From: Saprospiraceae bacterium
GTDB lineage: Bacteria > Bacteroidota > Bacteroidia > Chitinophagales > Saprospiraceae
Assembly (NCBI GenBank): GCA_016715985.1
Contig: JADJXD010000001.1
Span: forward strand, 3,286,001-3,350,000
Direction of reading: 5' to 3'
Length of the DNA: 64,000 nucleotides
The position numbers and the translations under genes are program-made. Position 1 is the stretch's first letter. Each line of letters starts with the position of its first letter. The notes below the pieces were generated by a model. That model was not told where the DNA came from. It made no database searches and saw only the letters and a program-made list of their open reading frames with translations. Positions 21,035 to 30,928 of this stretch are shown piece by piece.

Positions 21035-23068
21035 TTACGATTGGAGTAATGGAGAAACCACAGCAAGTATTACTGTAACTAATGCAGGAGATTACACAGT
21101 CACCGTTACAGATGCGACTGGTTGTACTTCTACAGGAACGAGAACCTTAACGATTAACAATAATCCAATAGCAACTATTTCAGGAGCGACAGAAATATGT
21201 ACAGGTGCAAACACAACGTGGATAGCAAGTGGTGGAGTAGATTACGAATGGAGCAATACTGAAACCAATGGTAGCGTCACCGTAAGTATAGCAGGGGATT
21301 ACACGGTGACAGTAACAGATGCCAATGGTTGTACAGATTCAGCAACATTGACACTGAGCACCAATGACAGTCCGACGGCGACGATTAGTGGAAGTAACAA
21401 TATCTGTGAAGGGGGAAGTACCGTATTCACCGCATTGGGTGGAGCGAGTTACGAGTGGAGCAATGGTTTTACTACAGAAAGTATAACAGTAAGTGATGCA
21501 GATGACTACACAGTCACCGTTACAGATGCGACTGGTTGTACATCGACAGGAACCAGAACCTTAACGATTAACAATAACCCGACAGCAACTATTACAGGAG
21601 CGACAGAAATCTGCTCAGGAGCAAACACAACCTGGATTGCAAGTGGTGGAGTAGATTATGAATGGAGTAATAATGAAACCAACGGAAGCATTACCGTAAG
21701 TATAGCAGGTGACTACACCGTTACGGTAACAGATGCAAATGGATGTACAGATTCTGCAACAATGACATTGAGTACCAATGACAGTCCGACAGCGACGATA
21801 AGTGGTATCAACAATATCTGTGAAGGGGGAAGCACTGTATTCACTGCGTTAGGTGGAGCGAGTTACGAGTGGAGCAATGGTTTTACTACAGAAAGTATAA
21901 CAGTAAGTGATGCAGATGACTACACAGTCACTGTTACAGACGCAAGTGGTTGTACATCGACCGGAACCAGAACCTTAACGATTAACAATAACCCGACAGC
22001 AACTATTACAGGAGCGACAGAAATCTGCTCAGGAGCAAACACAACCTGGATTGCAAGTGGTGGAGTAGATTATGAATGGAGTAATAATGAAACCAACGGA
22101 AGCATTACCGTAAGTATAGCAGGTGACTACACCGTTACGGTAACAGATGCAAATGGATGTACAGATTCAACAACATTGACACTGAGCACCAATGACAGTC
22201 CGTCGGCGACGATCAATGGTAGCAACAATATATGCGAAGGGGGAAGTACCGTATTCACTGCCTTAGGTGGCATTGATTACGATTGGAGTAATGGAGAAAC
22301 CACAGCAAGTATTACTGTAACTAATGCAGGAGATTACACAGTCACCGTTACAGATGCGACTGGTTGTACTTCTACAGGAACGAGAACCTTAACGATTAAC
22401 AATAATCCAATAGCAACTATTTCAGGAGCGACAGAAATATGTACAGGTGCAAACACAACGTGGATAGCAAGTGGTGGAGTAGATTACGAATGGAGCAATA
22501 CTGAAACCAATGGTAGCGTCACCGTAAGTATAGCAGGGGATTACACGGTGACAGTAACAGATGCCAATGGTTGTACAGATTCAGCAACATTGACACTGAG
22601 CACCAATGACAGTCCGACGGCGACGATTAGTGGAAGTAACAATATCTGTGAAGGGGGAAGTACCGTATTCACCGCATTGGGTGGAGCGAGTTACGAGTGG
22701 AGCAATGGTTTTACTACAGAAAGTATAACAGTAAGTGATGCAGATGACTACACAGTCACCGTTACAGATGCGACTGGTTGTACATCGACAGGAACCAGAA
22801 CCTTAACGATTAACAATAACCCGACAGCAACTATTACAGGAGCGACAGAAATCTGCTCAGGAGCAAACACAACCTGGATTGCAAGTGGTGGAGTAGATTA
22901 TGAATGGAGTAATAATGAAACCAACGGAAGCATTACCGTAAGTATAGCAGGTGACTACACCGTTACGGTAACAGATGCAAATGGATGTACAGATTCTGCA
23001 ACAATGACATTGAGTACCAATGACAGTCCGACAGCGACGATAAGTGGTATCAACAATATCTGTGAAGG
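20370..23068 (+). repeat. Second higher-order tandem duplication, 1242-bp period, essentially identical copies
   Basis: In the stretches I compared, bases from about 20370 to 21827 match those 1242 bp later without substitution; the offset is 1243 bp only for bases before the extra G at 20996-21001. The match starts after ATATGCTCAGG versus ATCTGCTCAGG and ends where GAAGGGGGAAGC becomes GAAGGAGGCAGC. This is a very recent duplication or gene conversion. Confidence 0.8.
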
Positions 23069-26000
23069 AGGCAGCACTGTATTCACGGCTTTGGGAGGAG
23101 CAAGTTACGAGTGGAGCAATGGTTTTACAACAGAGAGTATAACAGTAAGTGATGCAGATGACTACACAGTCACTGTCACAGACGCAAGTGGTTGTACATC
23201 GACCGGAACAAGAACTTTAACAATCAACGATAATCCTACTGCCGCTATCACCGGAGCGACAGAAATCTGTACAGGTGCAAACACAACGTGGATAGCAAGT
23301 GGTGGAGTAGATTACGAATGGAGCAATACTGAAACCAATGGTAGCATCACCGTAAGTATAGCAGGGGATTACACGGTGACCGTAACAGATGCGAATGGCT
23401 GTACAAGTTCGGCAACTCAAACATTAAGTACCAATGACAGTCCGACAGCGACGATCAGTGGAAGCAATAATATCTGCGAAGGGGGAAGTACTGTATTCAC
23501 TGCCTTAGGTGGCATTGATTATGATTGGAGTAATGGAGAAAAAACAGCAAGTATTACTGTAACTAATGCAGGAGATTACACTGTCACCGTTACAGATGCG
23601 ACTGGTTGTACTTCTACAGGAACGAGAAGCTTAACAATCAACAATAACCCGACGGCAGTGATCTCGGGAGCGACAGAAATATGCTCAGGAGCAAACACAA
23701 CCTGGATTGCCAGTGGTGGAACAAGTTATGTTTGGAGCAATTTATTTACAACAGGAAGCATCACCGTAAGTACAGCTGGTGATTATACTGTGACCGTAAC
23801 GGATGCCAATGGTTGTACAGATTCAGCAACACTGACATTAAGTACCAATGACAATCCGACAGCGACGATCAGTGGAAGCAATAATATCTGCGAAGGGGGA
23901 AGTGCTGTATTCACCGCCTTGGGTGGCGTTGATTACGATTGGAGTAATGGAGAAACCACAGCAAGTATTAATATAACTAATGCAGGAGATTACACTGTCA
24001 CCGTTACAGATGCGACTGGTTGTACTTCTACAGGAACCAGAACCTTAACAATTAATAATAATCCAACAGCCGTTATCAGTGGAGCGACAGAAATATGTAT
24101 AGGTGCAAACACAACGTGGATAGCCAGTGGTGGAACATCTTATGTTTGGAGCAATTTATTTACAACAGGAAGCATCACAGTAAGTACGGCAGGTGACTAC
24201 ACTGTAACCGTAACAGATGCAAATGGCTGTACAGATTCAACAACATTGACATTAAGTACCAATGACAGTCCGACAGCGACGATCAGTGGTGTCAACAATA
24301 TTTGTGAAGGTGGAAGCACTGTTTTCACCGCATTAGGCGGAGCGAGTTATGAGTGGAGTACAAATGAAACAACATCAGACATCACAGTCAACACCGCAGG
24401 AAGTTATACAGTCACCGTTACAGACGCAAGTGGTTGTACATCGACCGGAACAAGAACTTTAACAATCAACGATAATCCTACTGCCGCTATCACCGGAGCG
24501 ACGGAAATATGCTCAGGCGCAAACACAACGTGGATAGCAAGTGGTGGAGTAGATTACGAATGGAGCAATACTGAAACCAATGGTAGCATCACCGTAAGTA
24601 TAGCAGGTGACTACACTGTAACCGTAACAGATGCCAATGGTTGTACAGATTCAACAACATTGACATTAAGTACCAGTGACAGTCCGACTGCTACGATCAG
24701 TGGTGTCAACAATATTTGTGAAGGGGAAAGTGCTGTTTTCACCGCCTTGGGTGGCGTTGATTACGATTGGAGTAATGGAGAAGCTACAGCAAGTATTACT
24801 GTAACTAATACAGGAGATTACACAGTCACTGTTACAGATGCGACTGGTTGTACTTCTACAGGAACGAGAACCTTAACAATAAATAGTAATCCTACTGCCG
24901 CTATCACCGGAGCGACGGAAATATGTACAGGCGCAAACACAACCTGGATCGCCAATGGTGGAGTAGATTACGAATGGAGCAATAATGAAACTAATAGTAG
25001 CATCACCATAAGTACGGCAGGTGACTACACTGTAACCGTAACAGATGCCAATGGCTGTACAGATTCAACAACATTGACATTGAGTACCAATGACAGTCCG
25101 ACTGCGACGATCAGTGGTGTCAACAATATTTGTGAAGGCGAAAGTGCTGTTTTCACCGCTTTAGGTGGAGCTGATTACGATTGGAGTAATGGAGAAAAAA
25201 CAGCAAGTATCACTGTAACTAATGCAGGAGATTACACTGTGACTGTTACCGATGCGACTGGTTGTACATCCACAGGAACCAGAACCTTAACGATTAACAA
25301 TAATCCAATAGCAACTATTTCAGGAGCGACAGAAATATGCTCAGGTGCAAATACAACGTGGATAGCAAGTGGAGGAACAAGTTATGTTTGGAGCAATTTA
25401 TTTACAACAGGAAGCATCACAGTAAGTACGGCAGGTGACTACACTGTAACCGTAACAGATGCCAATGGCTGTACAGATTCAACAACATTGACACTGAGCA
25501 CCAATGACAGTCCGATAGCGACGATCAGTGGAAGCAACAATATTTGTGAAGGGGGAAGTGCTGTATTCACCGCCTTGGGTGGCGTTGATTACGATTGGAG
25601 TAATGGAGAAACCATAGCAAGTATTACTGTAACTAATGCAGGAGATTACACTGTGACTGTTACCGATGCGACTGGTTGTACATCCATAGGAACCAGAACC
25701 TTAACGATTAACAATAATCCAATAGCAACTATTTCAGGAGCGACAGAAATATGCTCAGGTGCAAATACAACGTGGATAGCCAGTGGTGGAACATCTTATG
25801 TTTGGAGCAATTTATTTACAACAGGAAGCATTACCGTAAGTACGGCAGGTGACTACACTGTAACCGTAACAGATGCCAATGGTTGTACAGATTCAACAAC
25901 ATTGACACTGAGCACCAATGACAGTCCGACGGCGACGATCAGTGGTAGCAACAATATATGTGAAGGGGAAAGTGCTGTTTTCACCGCTTTGGGTGGCGTT

Positions 26001-28700
26001 GATTACGATTGGAGTAATGGAGAAAAAACAGCAAGTATTACTGTAACTAATGCAGGAGATTACACAGTCACCGTTACAGATGCGACTGGTTGTACATCCA
26101 TAGGAACCAGAACCTTAACGATTAACAATAATCCAATAGCAACTATTTCAGGAGCGACAGAAATATGCTCAGGTGCAAATACAACGTGGATAGCAAGTGG
26201 AGGAACAAGTTATGGTTGGAGCAATTTATTTACAACAGGAAGCATCACAGTAAGTACGGCAGGTGACTACACTGTAACCGTAACAGATGCCAATGGCTGT
26301 ACAGATTCAGCGACTCAAACACTGAGTACTAACGACAGCCCGACTGCGACCATCAGTGGAAGCAATAATATCTGCGAAGGGGGAAGTGCTGTATTCACTG
26401 CCTTAGGTGGCATTGATTACGATTGGAGTAATGGAGAAAAAACAGCAAGTATTACTGTAACTAATGCAGGAGATTACACTGTCACCGTTACCGATGCGAC
26501 TGGTTGTACTTCTGCAGGAACGAGAACCTTAACGATCAACGATAACCCGACAGCTGCAATCAGCGGTGCGACAGAAATCTGCTCAGGCGCAAATACAACG
26601 TGGATTGCAAGTGGCGGAACAAGTTATGTTTGGAGCAATTTATTTACAACAGGAAGCATCACAGTAAGTACGGCAGGTGACTATACTGTAACCGTAACAG
26701 ATGCCAATGGCTGTACAGATTCAACAACATTGACACTAGCATTAAATTCATTACCTGTTGTCTCCATTTTGGGAATGGATGTTATCTGTAAAGGAAGTAC
26801 TGCAACTTTTAGGGCTATTGGTGGAGATCAATATTCGTGGAGCAGCAATATGTCCGGTTCTGAAATTAATGTTTCATCTGCAGGTATTTATACAGTTACA
26901 GTTACTGATGTGAATGGTTGTACTGCCACTGCTTCAAAAGAGTTAAAAGAAAATCCACTACCTGTAGCAATTATTTCAGGTGTAAATGAAATATGTTCCG
27001 GAACAAATGCTGTCTGGACCGCATCGGGTGGTTTGGATTATAAATGGAGCAATGGTTTTACAGGTGCTGAAGTTATACTTGAAAATTCTGGTGTTTATAT
27101 TGTTTCTGTAACAGATGGAAATGGTTGTATTTCAACAACTCAGGCAACATTGAATGTAATTCAACAACCGGATGCAGGACAAAATTTATCATTACATTGT
27201 GTAGAATTGCCGGGGGGAAGTGTCAGATTGAATGGTGTCGGTACGGGCGTTTGGAGTGCAAATTCCGGTAATCCCGGTTCAGTATTTATTTTCAATCCCG
27301 TTCTTGCTAACACTGAATTAACAAATTTCTCCAATTCAGGGGTTTACACTTTCGTTTACACAAATGGAATCTGTAAAGACGAAGTAAATGTGGAAGTAAC
27401 TGGAAAACCAAATGCAGGTACAGATCCTAATATGGTAGAATGTTATTATACCGGAAGTATAACAATGAATGCGCAGGGAAATGGAGTTTGGTCTTTGGGA
27501 TCAGGTAGTGTCGGAAGTGCAGAGATAGTTAATCCTTCTGAAAGAAATTCTGTTGTTCGGAACTTCAGTACTTCCGGAACTTACCAACTGATATGGACTA
27601 ATAATATGTGCAGCGATACAGCTTATGTGGTTGTGAATAACAACTGTGCCTGCCCGATAGCAAACAATCGTATTAATGAACCGGAAATTGAAATCTTCTG
27701 TGTAGAAGCAATAAATATCAGATTGACAGGTTCAGATGCAAGTCCTTCTGATGGCAAATATCATTGGGAATATAGCTTCAATGGAAGCAATTTCGCTCCG
27801 GCTGAAGGTATTAATGATACAAAAGAATATATAACCGGAGTACTGAAGGTGGGTACACACGCATTCAGAAGAGTTTATTCAGTTGATTATCCACCTTTCT
27901 GTAGTGATATTTCAAATGAAGTGTCGATTTTGGTAATTTCCGAACCGGATGCTCCTTTTGAATTGATGTCATCACATGATCCTATTTGTCTTGGCGATAC
28001 TATCACGTTTTGGGTAAAAGGTCAGGAAGGGGCAAGTTTTACCTGGAGTGCTTCTTCTCCAACAGCAGGTTTAAAATCTAAGACTGGTAATTCAGCACAA
28101 ATGATTCCTAATCAGCCGGGAAGCTATACCATAAGTGTCACGCAAAACTATGGCAATTGTCCCAATGATTCAAAACCGGCACAATTGAATGTAGTAGTAA
28201 ATGAACTTCCTGAACTCAATATCGGAAGGGATACCACCATTTGTGATCTGGATGGCGGACTGTATTTGTATGCAGGAGAGCATAACAGCATTTCCTGGAG
28301 TGATGGTAGTTCAAATAGAGACATGTTTATCCGAAGTAAAGGTAAATATTCAGTAATTGTCACCGATCAGAATGGATGTCAGAATTATGACGAGATTACA
28401 GTTAAAAATTTCTGTTGTAAAATTTTCCATCCGAATATTATCAGTTTGGGGTCTAATAGAAATAACAACTTCAGTATTACAGAGACAAGTTGTGTCATTT
28501 CTTCCAAAATCTCAATTTACGACAGGTGGGGCAATCTGGTTTTTAAATCTGAAAATGGCTTGGATCCATGGGATGGAACTTATAAAGGTGTACCTGTAGA
28601 GCTGGGAGTTTATGTATTCATATTTACTTATGAAGCCCTAGACGAAGACGACCAACCATTTAATGATAAAGTGGCAGGTGATATTACTGTGATCAGATAG
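20949..28700 (+). CDS. SprB-like giant adhesin, C-terminal segment with CHU_C sorting domain (2583 aa as read)
   Basis: True coding in this frame begins at the G6 run near 21001; the first 17 residues called from 20949 are out-of-frame artefact. It contains about 28 more modules to about 27165. Less repetitive domains follow (a PDAGQNLSLHCVELPGGSV-type PKD-like domain and an SDASPSDGKYHWEYSFNG domain similar to one in the 2734-aa protein near residue 460). The last 90 residues are a gliding-motility-associated C-terminal domain, T9SS type B. The stop is TAG at 28698-28700 with a terminator just downstream. Confidence 0.8.
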   Translation: MTVRRRRSMVATIYAKGGSTVFTALGGIDYDWSNGETTASITVTNAGDYTVTVTDATGCTSTGTRTLTINNNPIATISGATEICTGANTTWIASGGVDYEWSNTETNGSVTVSIAGDYTVTVTDANGCTDSATLTLSTNDSPTATISGSNNICEGGSTVFTALGGASYEWSNGFTTESITVSDADDYTVTVTDATGCTSTGTRTLTINNNPTATITGATEICSGANTTWIASGGVDYEWSNNETNGSITVSIAGDYTVTVTDANGCTDSATMTLSTNDSPTATISGINNICEGGSTVFTALGGASYEWSNGFTTESITVSDADDYTVTVTDASGCTSTGTRTLTINNNPTATITGATEICSGANTTWIASGGVDYEWSNNETNGSITVSIAGDYTVTVTDANGCTDSTTLTLSTNDSPSATINGSNNICEGGSTVFTALGGIDYDWSNGETTASITVTNAGDYTVTVTDATGCTSTGTRTLTINNNPIATISGATEICTGANTTWIASGGVDYEWSNTETNGSVTVSIAGDYTVTVTDANGCTDSATLTLSTNDSPTATISGSNNICEGGSTVFTALGGASYEWSNGFTTESITVSDADDYTVTVTDATGCTSTGTRTLTINNNPTATITGATEICSGANTTWIASGGVDYEWSNNETNGSITVSIAGDYTVTVTDANGCTDSATMTLSTNDSPTATISGINNICEGGSTVFTALGGASYEWSNGFTTESITVSDADDYTVTVTDASGCTSTGTRTLTINDNPTAAITGATEICTGANTTWIASGGVDYEWSNTETNGSITVSIAGDYTVTVTDANGCTSSATQTLSTNDSPTATISGSNNICEGGSTVFTALGGIDYDWSNGEKTASITVTNAGDYTVTVTDATGCTSTGTRSLTINNNPTAVISGATEICSGANTTWIASGGTSYVWSNLFTTGSITVSTAGDYTVTVTDANGCTDSATLTLSTNDNPTATISGSNNICEGGSAVFTALGGVDYDWSNGETTASINITNAGDYTVTVTDATGCTSTGTRTLTINNNPTAVISGATEICIGANTTWIASGGTSYVWSNLFTTGSITVSTAGDYTVTVTDANGCTDSTTLTLSTNDSPTATISGVNNICEGGSTVFTALGGASYEWSTNETTSDITVNTAGSYTVTVTDASGCTSTGTRTLTINDNPTAAITGATEICSGANTTWIASGGVDYEWSNTETNGSITVSIAGDYTVTVTDANGCTDSTTLTLSTSDSPTATISGVNNICEGESAVFTALGGVDYDWSNGEATASITVTNTGDYTVTVTDATGCTSTGTRTLTINSNPTAAITGATEICTGANTTWIANGGVDYEWSNNETNSSITISTAGDYTVTVTDANGCTDSTTLTLSTNDSPTATISGVNNICEGESAVFTALGGADYDWSNGEKTASITVTNAGDYTVTVTDATGCTSTGTRTLTINNNPIATISGATEICSGANTTWIASGGTSYVWSNLFTTGSITVSTAGDYTVTVTDANGCTDSTTLTLSTNDSPIATISGSNNICEGGSAVFTALGGVDYDWSNGETIASITVTNAGDYTVTVTDATGCTSIGTRTLTINNNPIATISGATEICSGANTTWIASGGTSYVWSNLFTTGSITVSTAGDYTVTVTDANGCTDSTTLTLSTNDSPTATISGSNNICEGESAVFTALGGVDYDWSNGEKTASITVTNAGDYTVTVTDATGCTSIGTRTLTINNNPIATISGATEICSGANTTWIASGGTSYGWSNLFTTGSITVSTAGDYTVTVTDANGCTDSATQTLSTNDSPTATISGSNNICEGGSAVFTALGGIDYDWSNGEKTASITVTNAGDYTVTVTDATGCTSAGTRTLTINDNPTAAISGATEICSGANTTWIASGGTSYVWSNLFTTGSITVSTAGDYTVTVTDANGCTDSTTLTLALNSLPVVSILGMDVICKGSTATFRAIGGDQYSWSSNMSGSEINVSSAGIYTVTVTDVNGCTATASKELKENPLPVAIISGVNEICSGTNAVWTASGGLDYKWSNGFTGAEVILENSGVYIVSVTDGNGCISTTQATLNVIQQPDAGQNLSLHCVELPGGSVRLNGVGTGVWSANSGNPGSVFIFNPVLANTELTNFSNSGVYTFVYTNGICKDEVNVEVTGKPNAGTDPNMVECYYTGSITMNAQGNGVWSLGSGSVGSAEIVNPSERNSVVRNFSTSGTYQLIWTNNMCSDTAYVVVNNNCACPIANNRINEPEIEIFCVEAINIRLTGSDASPSDGKYHWEYSFNGSNFAPAEGINDTKEYITGVLKVGTHAFRRVYSVDYPPFCSDISNEVSILVISEPDAPFELMSSHDPICLGDTITFWVKGQEGASFTWSASSPTAGLKSKTGNSAQMIPNQPGSYTISVTQNYGNCPNDSKPAQLNVVVNELPELNIGRDTTICDLDGGLYLYAGEHNSISWSDGSSNRDMFIRSKGKYSVIVTDQNGCQNYDEITVKNFCCKIFHPNIISLGSNRNNNFSITETSCVISSKISIYDRWGNLVFKSENGLDPWDGTYKGVPVELGVYVFIFTYEALDEDDQPFNDKVAGDITVIR
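20996..21001 (+). other. Homopolymer frameshift site 2 (G6 instead of G5)
   Basis: The otherwise identical copy 1242 bp downstream reads GCGAAGGGGGAAGTACC with five G; here there are six. The extra base restores the frame lost at 12924-12927. Confidence 0.85.
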
Positions 28701-28732
28701 AATTTGTTTGAATAGCAAATTGATAATTTTTC

Positions 28733-28779
28733 AAAAGCCGGTTCATATTATGTGTTGCATAGTTTGGATCGGCTTTTTT
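28733..28779 (+). terminator. Rho-independent terminator of the giant adhesin gene
   Basis: AAAAGCCG pairs with CGGCTTTT, the stem ending in a T6 run, 33 bases after the stop at 28698-28700. The loop is long (about 29 bases). Confidence 0.65.
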
Positions 28780-29204
28780 GTTTCCTATTCAGAAATGCTA
28801 CCTTCATAACTTATAATTTCTGCAATAATTTATGGATATCACATTCTTCTGAGTTATGTGTTTCATTTTTTTAACTCTATTCTTGAAAGTGTACACTTAA
28901 ACAGATATTTTAAAGGTGTTAAAAAATTTTAAGCACACCCAACATTAACAGAATACATGACTTGACCATTAAATTTGCTGATTGAGTTTCATCAGAAAAC
29001 GAAATCTACCATTCTAGAAATAACATTAACCCATAATTCATTAATAATCAAACGTTACCATTTCGGGGCGGGGCAAAAACGGTTGATTATTATTTATTAG
29101 TGTTTTCAAAGTGAATTCAAAATTGATGACATTAAAAGTTAAGAATGTATGCACTTACATACCATTTTTTTACTTTTGACCATTTTTGATTACAAGCCTT
29201 TTTT
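28780..29204. other. Intergenic region upstream of the porin gene
   Basis: About 425 AT-rich bases with no reading frame or RNA gene recognised. TACTTTTG at 29171-29178 matches the Bacteroidota -7 element TAnnTTTG and would start transcription about 20 bases before the ATG at 29205. I see no good -33 TTTG at the usual distance, so the promoter call is tentative. Confidence 0.35.
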
Positions 29205-30398
29205 ATGAAAATCAGAAATCTTTTATTTGTTAGTATTTTGATTTGTATTTCGATTTCGATTAGTGCTCAGAGTGAGTTGGACGAAAAAGCAATGATATAC
29301 AAATTTAAAGGATTTCAATATGCTACAACAGATTCATCGTTTTACATAAATTTTCGTTTCAGAATGCAAAACCGATTGGGTGTTTTTACAAAAACCGGTT
29401 CTGATTTTGAGGTAAATGAAGTGGAAGCCAGAGTTAGACGTTTGCGAATGCGTTTTGATGGATTTATTATTTCAGATGCATTGTCTTATAGTATCCAATT
29501 GTCATTTGCGAGAGCTGATACAGATTTTGAAAATACCGGATTTACAAACATCATAAGAGATGCTGTTATTTTTTATCGGTTTTCTCCAAAATTTTATGTT
29601 GCTTTCGGTCAAAACAAACTTCCGGGTAACAGACAAAGAGTAAATTCATCCGGTCAGCTACAGTTTGCAGACAGATCTTTGGTCAATGCAACATTTAACA
29701 TTGACAGAGATTTTGGATTTAAATTTTATTACACTGATAAGGTCGGTTTTCTTCTTTATAATCTCAAAGCTGCCATCTCAACCGGGGAGGGAAGGAGTGC
29801 AAATTCAACAGATAACGGACTTGCATATACAGGAAGAATTGAATTGTTGCCTTTCGGCGAATTTAAAGGTGGCGGTGATTTTTCTGAGGGAGATCTTGAA
29901 AGGGAAGAAACACCTAAATTGTCCATTGCCGCCGGTTACAGCTACAATCATAAAGCCAGACGAACTGCAGGGCAATTGGGAAAGGAGTTATTTGCAGCGA
30001 GAACCTTTGGGACTTTCATTTCTGATTATTTATTGAAATATAACGGATGGTCTTATTCCGGCGAATTTTTGTTAAGGAATGTTACTGATCCGGTCACAAT
30101 AAGTACGATGGGAGATTCGAGATATGTATATAAAGGATATGGGATAAACCAACAGATATCTTATGTTTTCAAATCAGATCTGGAGTTAGCAGCAAGGTAC
30201 TCAAAAATTGTTCCTGCAGATGAGATTGAACAGTTTGAATTACCCACAAACATTACAGAATTGGGAGCTACAAGATACATCAATAATCACAGGGTAAAAT
30301 TGCAAACGAGTGTACAATATATAAACAGAGTCAATAATTTTTCTTTGAATAATCTAAACAGATGGGCTTTGACGTTCCAGTTTGAATTAGGGATTTAA
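29205..30398 (+). CDS. Porin of the phosphate-selective porin O/P type
   Basis: The protein has 397 residues. The signal peptide is residues 1-22 (ends ISAQ). The rest is typical outer-membrane beta-barrel sequence with alternating hydrophobic/aromatic strands and a terminal strand ending in an aromatic-rich FQFELGI. The pattern of RFRMQNRLGVF, ARVRRLRMRFDGF, YSIQLSFARAD and FYVAFGQNKLPGNRQR follows the O/P porin family (PF07396) of Bacteroidota. Length matches the family. Substrate is not shown; phosphate or polyphosphate is only the family name's implication. It is a single-gene unit between the giant adhesin terminator and a repeat-containing intergenic region. Confidence 0.85.
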   Translation: MKIRNLLFVSILICISISISAQSELDEKAMIYKFKGFQYATTDSSFYINFRFRMQNRLGVFTKTGSDFEVNEVEARVRRLRMRFDGFIISDALSYSIQLSFARADTDFENTGFTNIIRDAVIFYRFSPKFYVAFGQNKLPGNRQRVNSSGQLQFADRSLVNATFNIDRDFGFKFYYTDKVGFLLYNLKAAISTGEGRSANSTDNGLAYTGRIELLPFGEFKGGGDFSEGDLEREETPKLSIAAGYSYNHKARRTAGQLGKELFAARTFGTFISDYLLKYNGWSYSGEFLLRNVTDPVTISTMGDSRYVYKGYGINQQISYVFKSDLELAARYSKIVPADEIEQFELPTNITELGATRYINNHRVKLQTSVQYINRVNNFSLNNLNRWALTFQFELGI

Positions 30399-30610
30399 CA
30401 ACTGACAATTAACCCGTTCACTATACAATTAGGGGAAGAGTTTTTTAATTTGTATCCTACCATGAGAGTTTGAAATTTTTCATACCCCCATTTGTATGTT
30501 TTTGTATCTGGTTTTCTTTGTGAAGCATATCCCTTCCACCCTGCTCAGTGTAGGCTTCGAAAAGTTTGATTTTCAGTCCGACTAACAAATATGAATCATT
30601 ACTACTATTC

Positions 30611-30680
30611 AGCTCCAGAGGAGCGATATCTTTGTAGCAGCATTAATAAGCAATTCACTTTAGCTCCAGAGGAGCGAAAC
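30611..30680 (+). repeat. Two copies of the CTCCAGAGGAGC palindromic element
   Basis: AGCTCCAGAGGAGCGATATC with TTTGTAG following (30611-30637) and TAGCTCCAGAGGAGCGAAAC (30661-30680) share a GCTCC-AGA-GGAGC hairpin core. A related CCCCAGAGGGGTGTAATATT plus TTTGTAG occurs at about 38498-38520 beside the ISAs1-like element, so the family is dispersed in this genome. Confidence 0.6.
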
Positions 30681-30695
30681 AAATCTTCAGTTCCT

Positions 30696-30742
30696 CTGCT
30701 GGCGCAAGTTTCAGTCTGTTTCAAGCCTGATAAATGCAACTT
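30696..30742 (+). repeat. 47-bp dispersed repeat, copy 1
   Basis: It starts CTGCTGGCGCAAGTTTCAG, includes TTTCAAGCCTGATAAAT, and recurs at 53042-53088 with a single mismatch (TGCAACTT versus TCCAACTT). Both copies lie in intergenic DNA downstream of genes. Confidence 0.8.
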
Positions 30743-30802
30743 GTGCCATAAATTTCACCTTCACCGATCAACTCCATAGTTAAAAAACCGAAATTACAGA
30801 AA

Positions 30803-30836
30803 TAAAAAAAGGGAATCAATTCGGTCGATTCCCTTT
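30803..30836 (-). terminator. Rho-independent terminator of the minus-strand T9SS protein
   Basis: AAAGGGAATC (30808-30817) pairs perfectly with GATTCCCTTT (30827-30836). Read on the minus strand the stem is followed by a T7 run, about 90 bases after the stop codon at 30929. Confidence 0.85.
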
Positions 30837-30928
30837 AAGATGTTTGAATTATAAAAGTTATTCTTCTATATTTTCTGATTAATATAATCCAAGAATCATG
30901 CCAAATTCTTAAAAATATTATTTTGAAA

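Larger units (their letters stand above)
10819..27165 (+). repeat. Tandem array of about 79 Ig-like modules, 207-bp unit (414-bp double unit)
   Basis: Spacing is rigid. The start of one marker element falls at 13721, 14135, 14549, 14963, 15377, 15791 and 16205, exactly 414 bp apart, which is two 69-codon modules. Each module has one ICxG cysteine and one DANGC/DASGC cysteine, probably a disulfide. Modules are diverged at both edges and highly homogeneous in the middle, as expected of arrays that expand by unequal exchange. The module count is (27165-10819)/207, not a one-by-one tally. Confidence 0.9.
9732..28700 (+). pseudogene. SprB-like giant repeat adhesin, about 6322 aa, split by two compensating 1-base shifts
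   Basis: The frame runs in phase from 9732 to about 12927, moves by -1 after a G4 run (12924-12927), and returns by +1 at a G6 run (20996-21001); sister repeat copies have G5 at both places. The corrected product is about 6322 residues. Order: signal peptide 1-24 (ends LSAQ), shared head domain about 25-200, Ig/PKD-like region to about 360, about 79 modules of 69 residues (each with two Cys and the signature DYTVTVTDANGC), a few unique Ig-like domains, and a CHU_C-type C-terminal T9SS sorting domain (SKISIYDRWGNLVFKS, DPWDGTYKG). Length and design match SprB of Flavobacterium johnsoniae, a T9SS-exported gliding adhesin. I cannot tell whether the breaks are real; if they are consensus errors the gene is intact. 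Gliding versus aggregation or attachment roles are inference. Confidence 0.85.
30399..30802. other. Intergenic region with dispersed short repeats
   Basis: No gene is supported. Two copies of a CTCCAGAGGAGCGA element (near 30613-30626 and 30663-30677) lie next to the 47-bp dispersed repeat described separately. A short open frame over these repeats is not credible as a protein. Confidence 0.6.

Noticed and set aside
30591..30779. 62-residue open frame downstream of the porin
   Set aside because: It translates two CCAGAGG repeats and the 47-bp dispersed repeat; no signal of a real protein.
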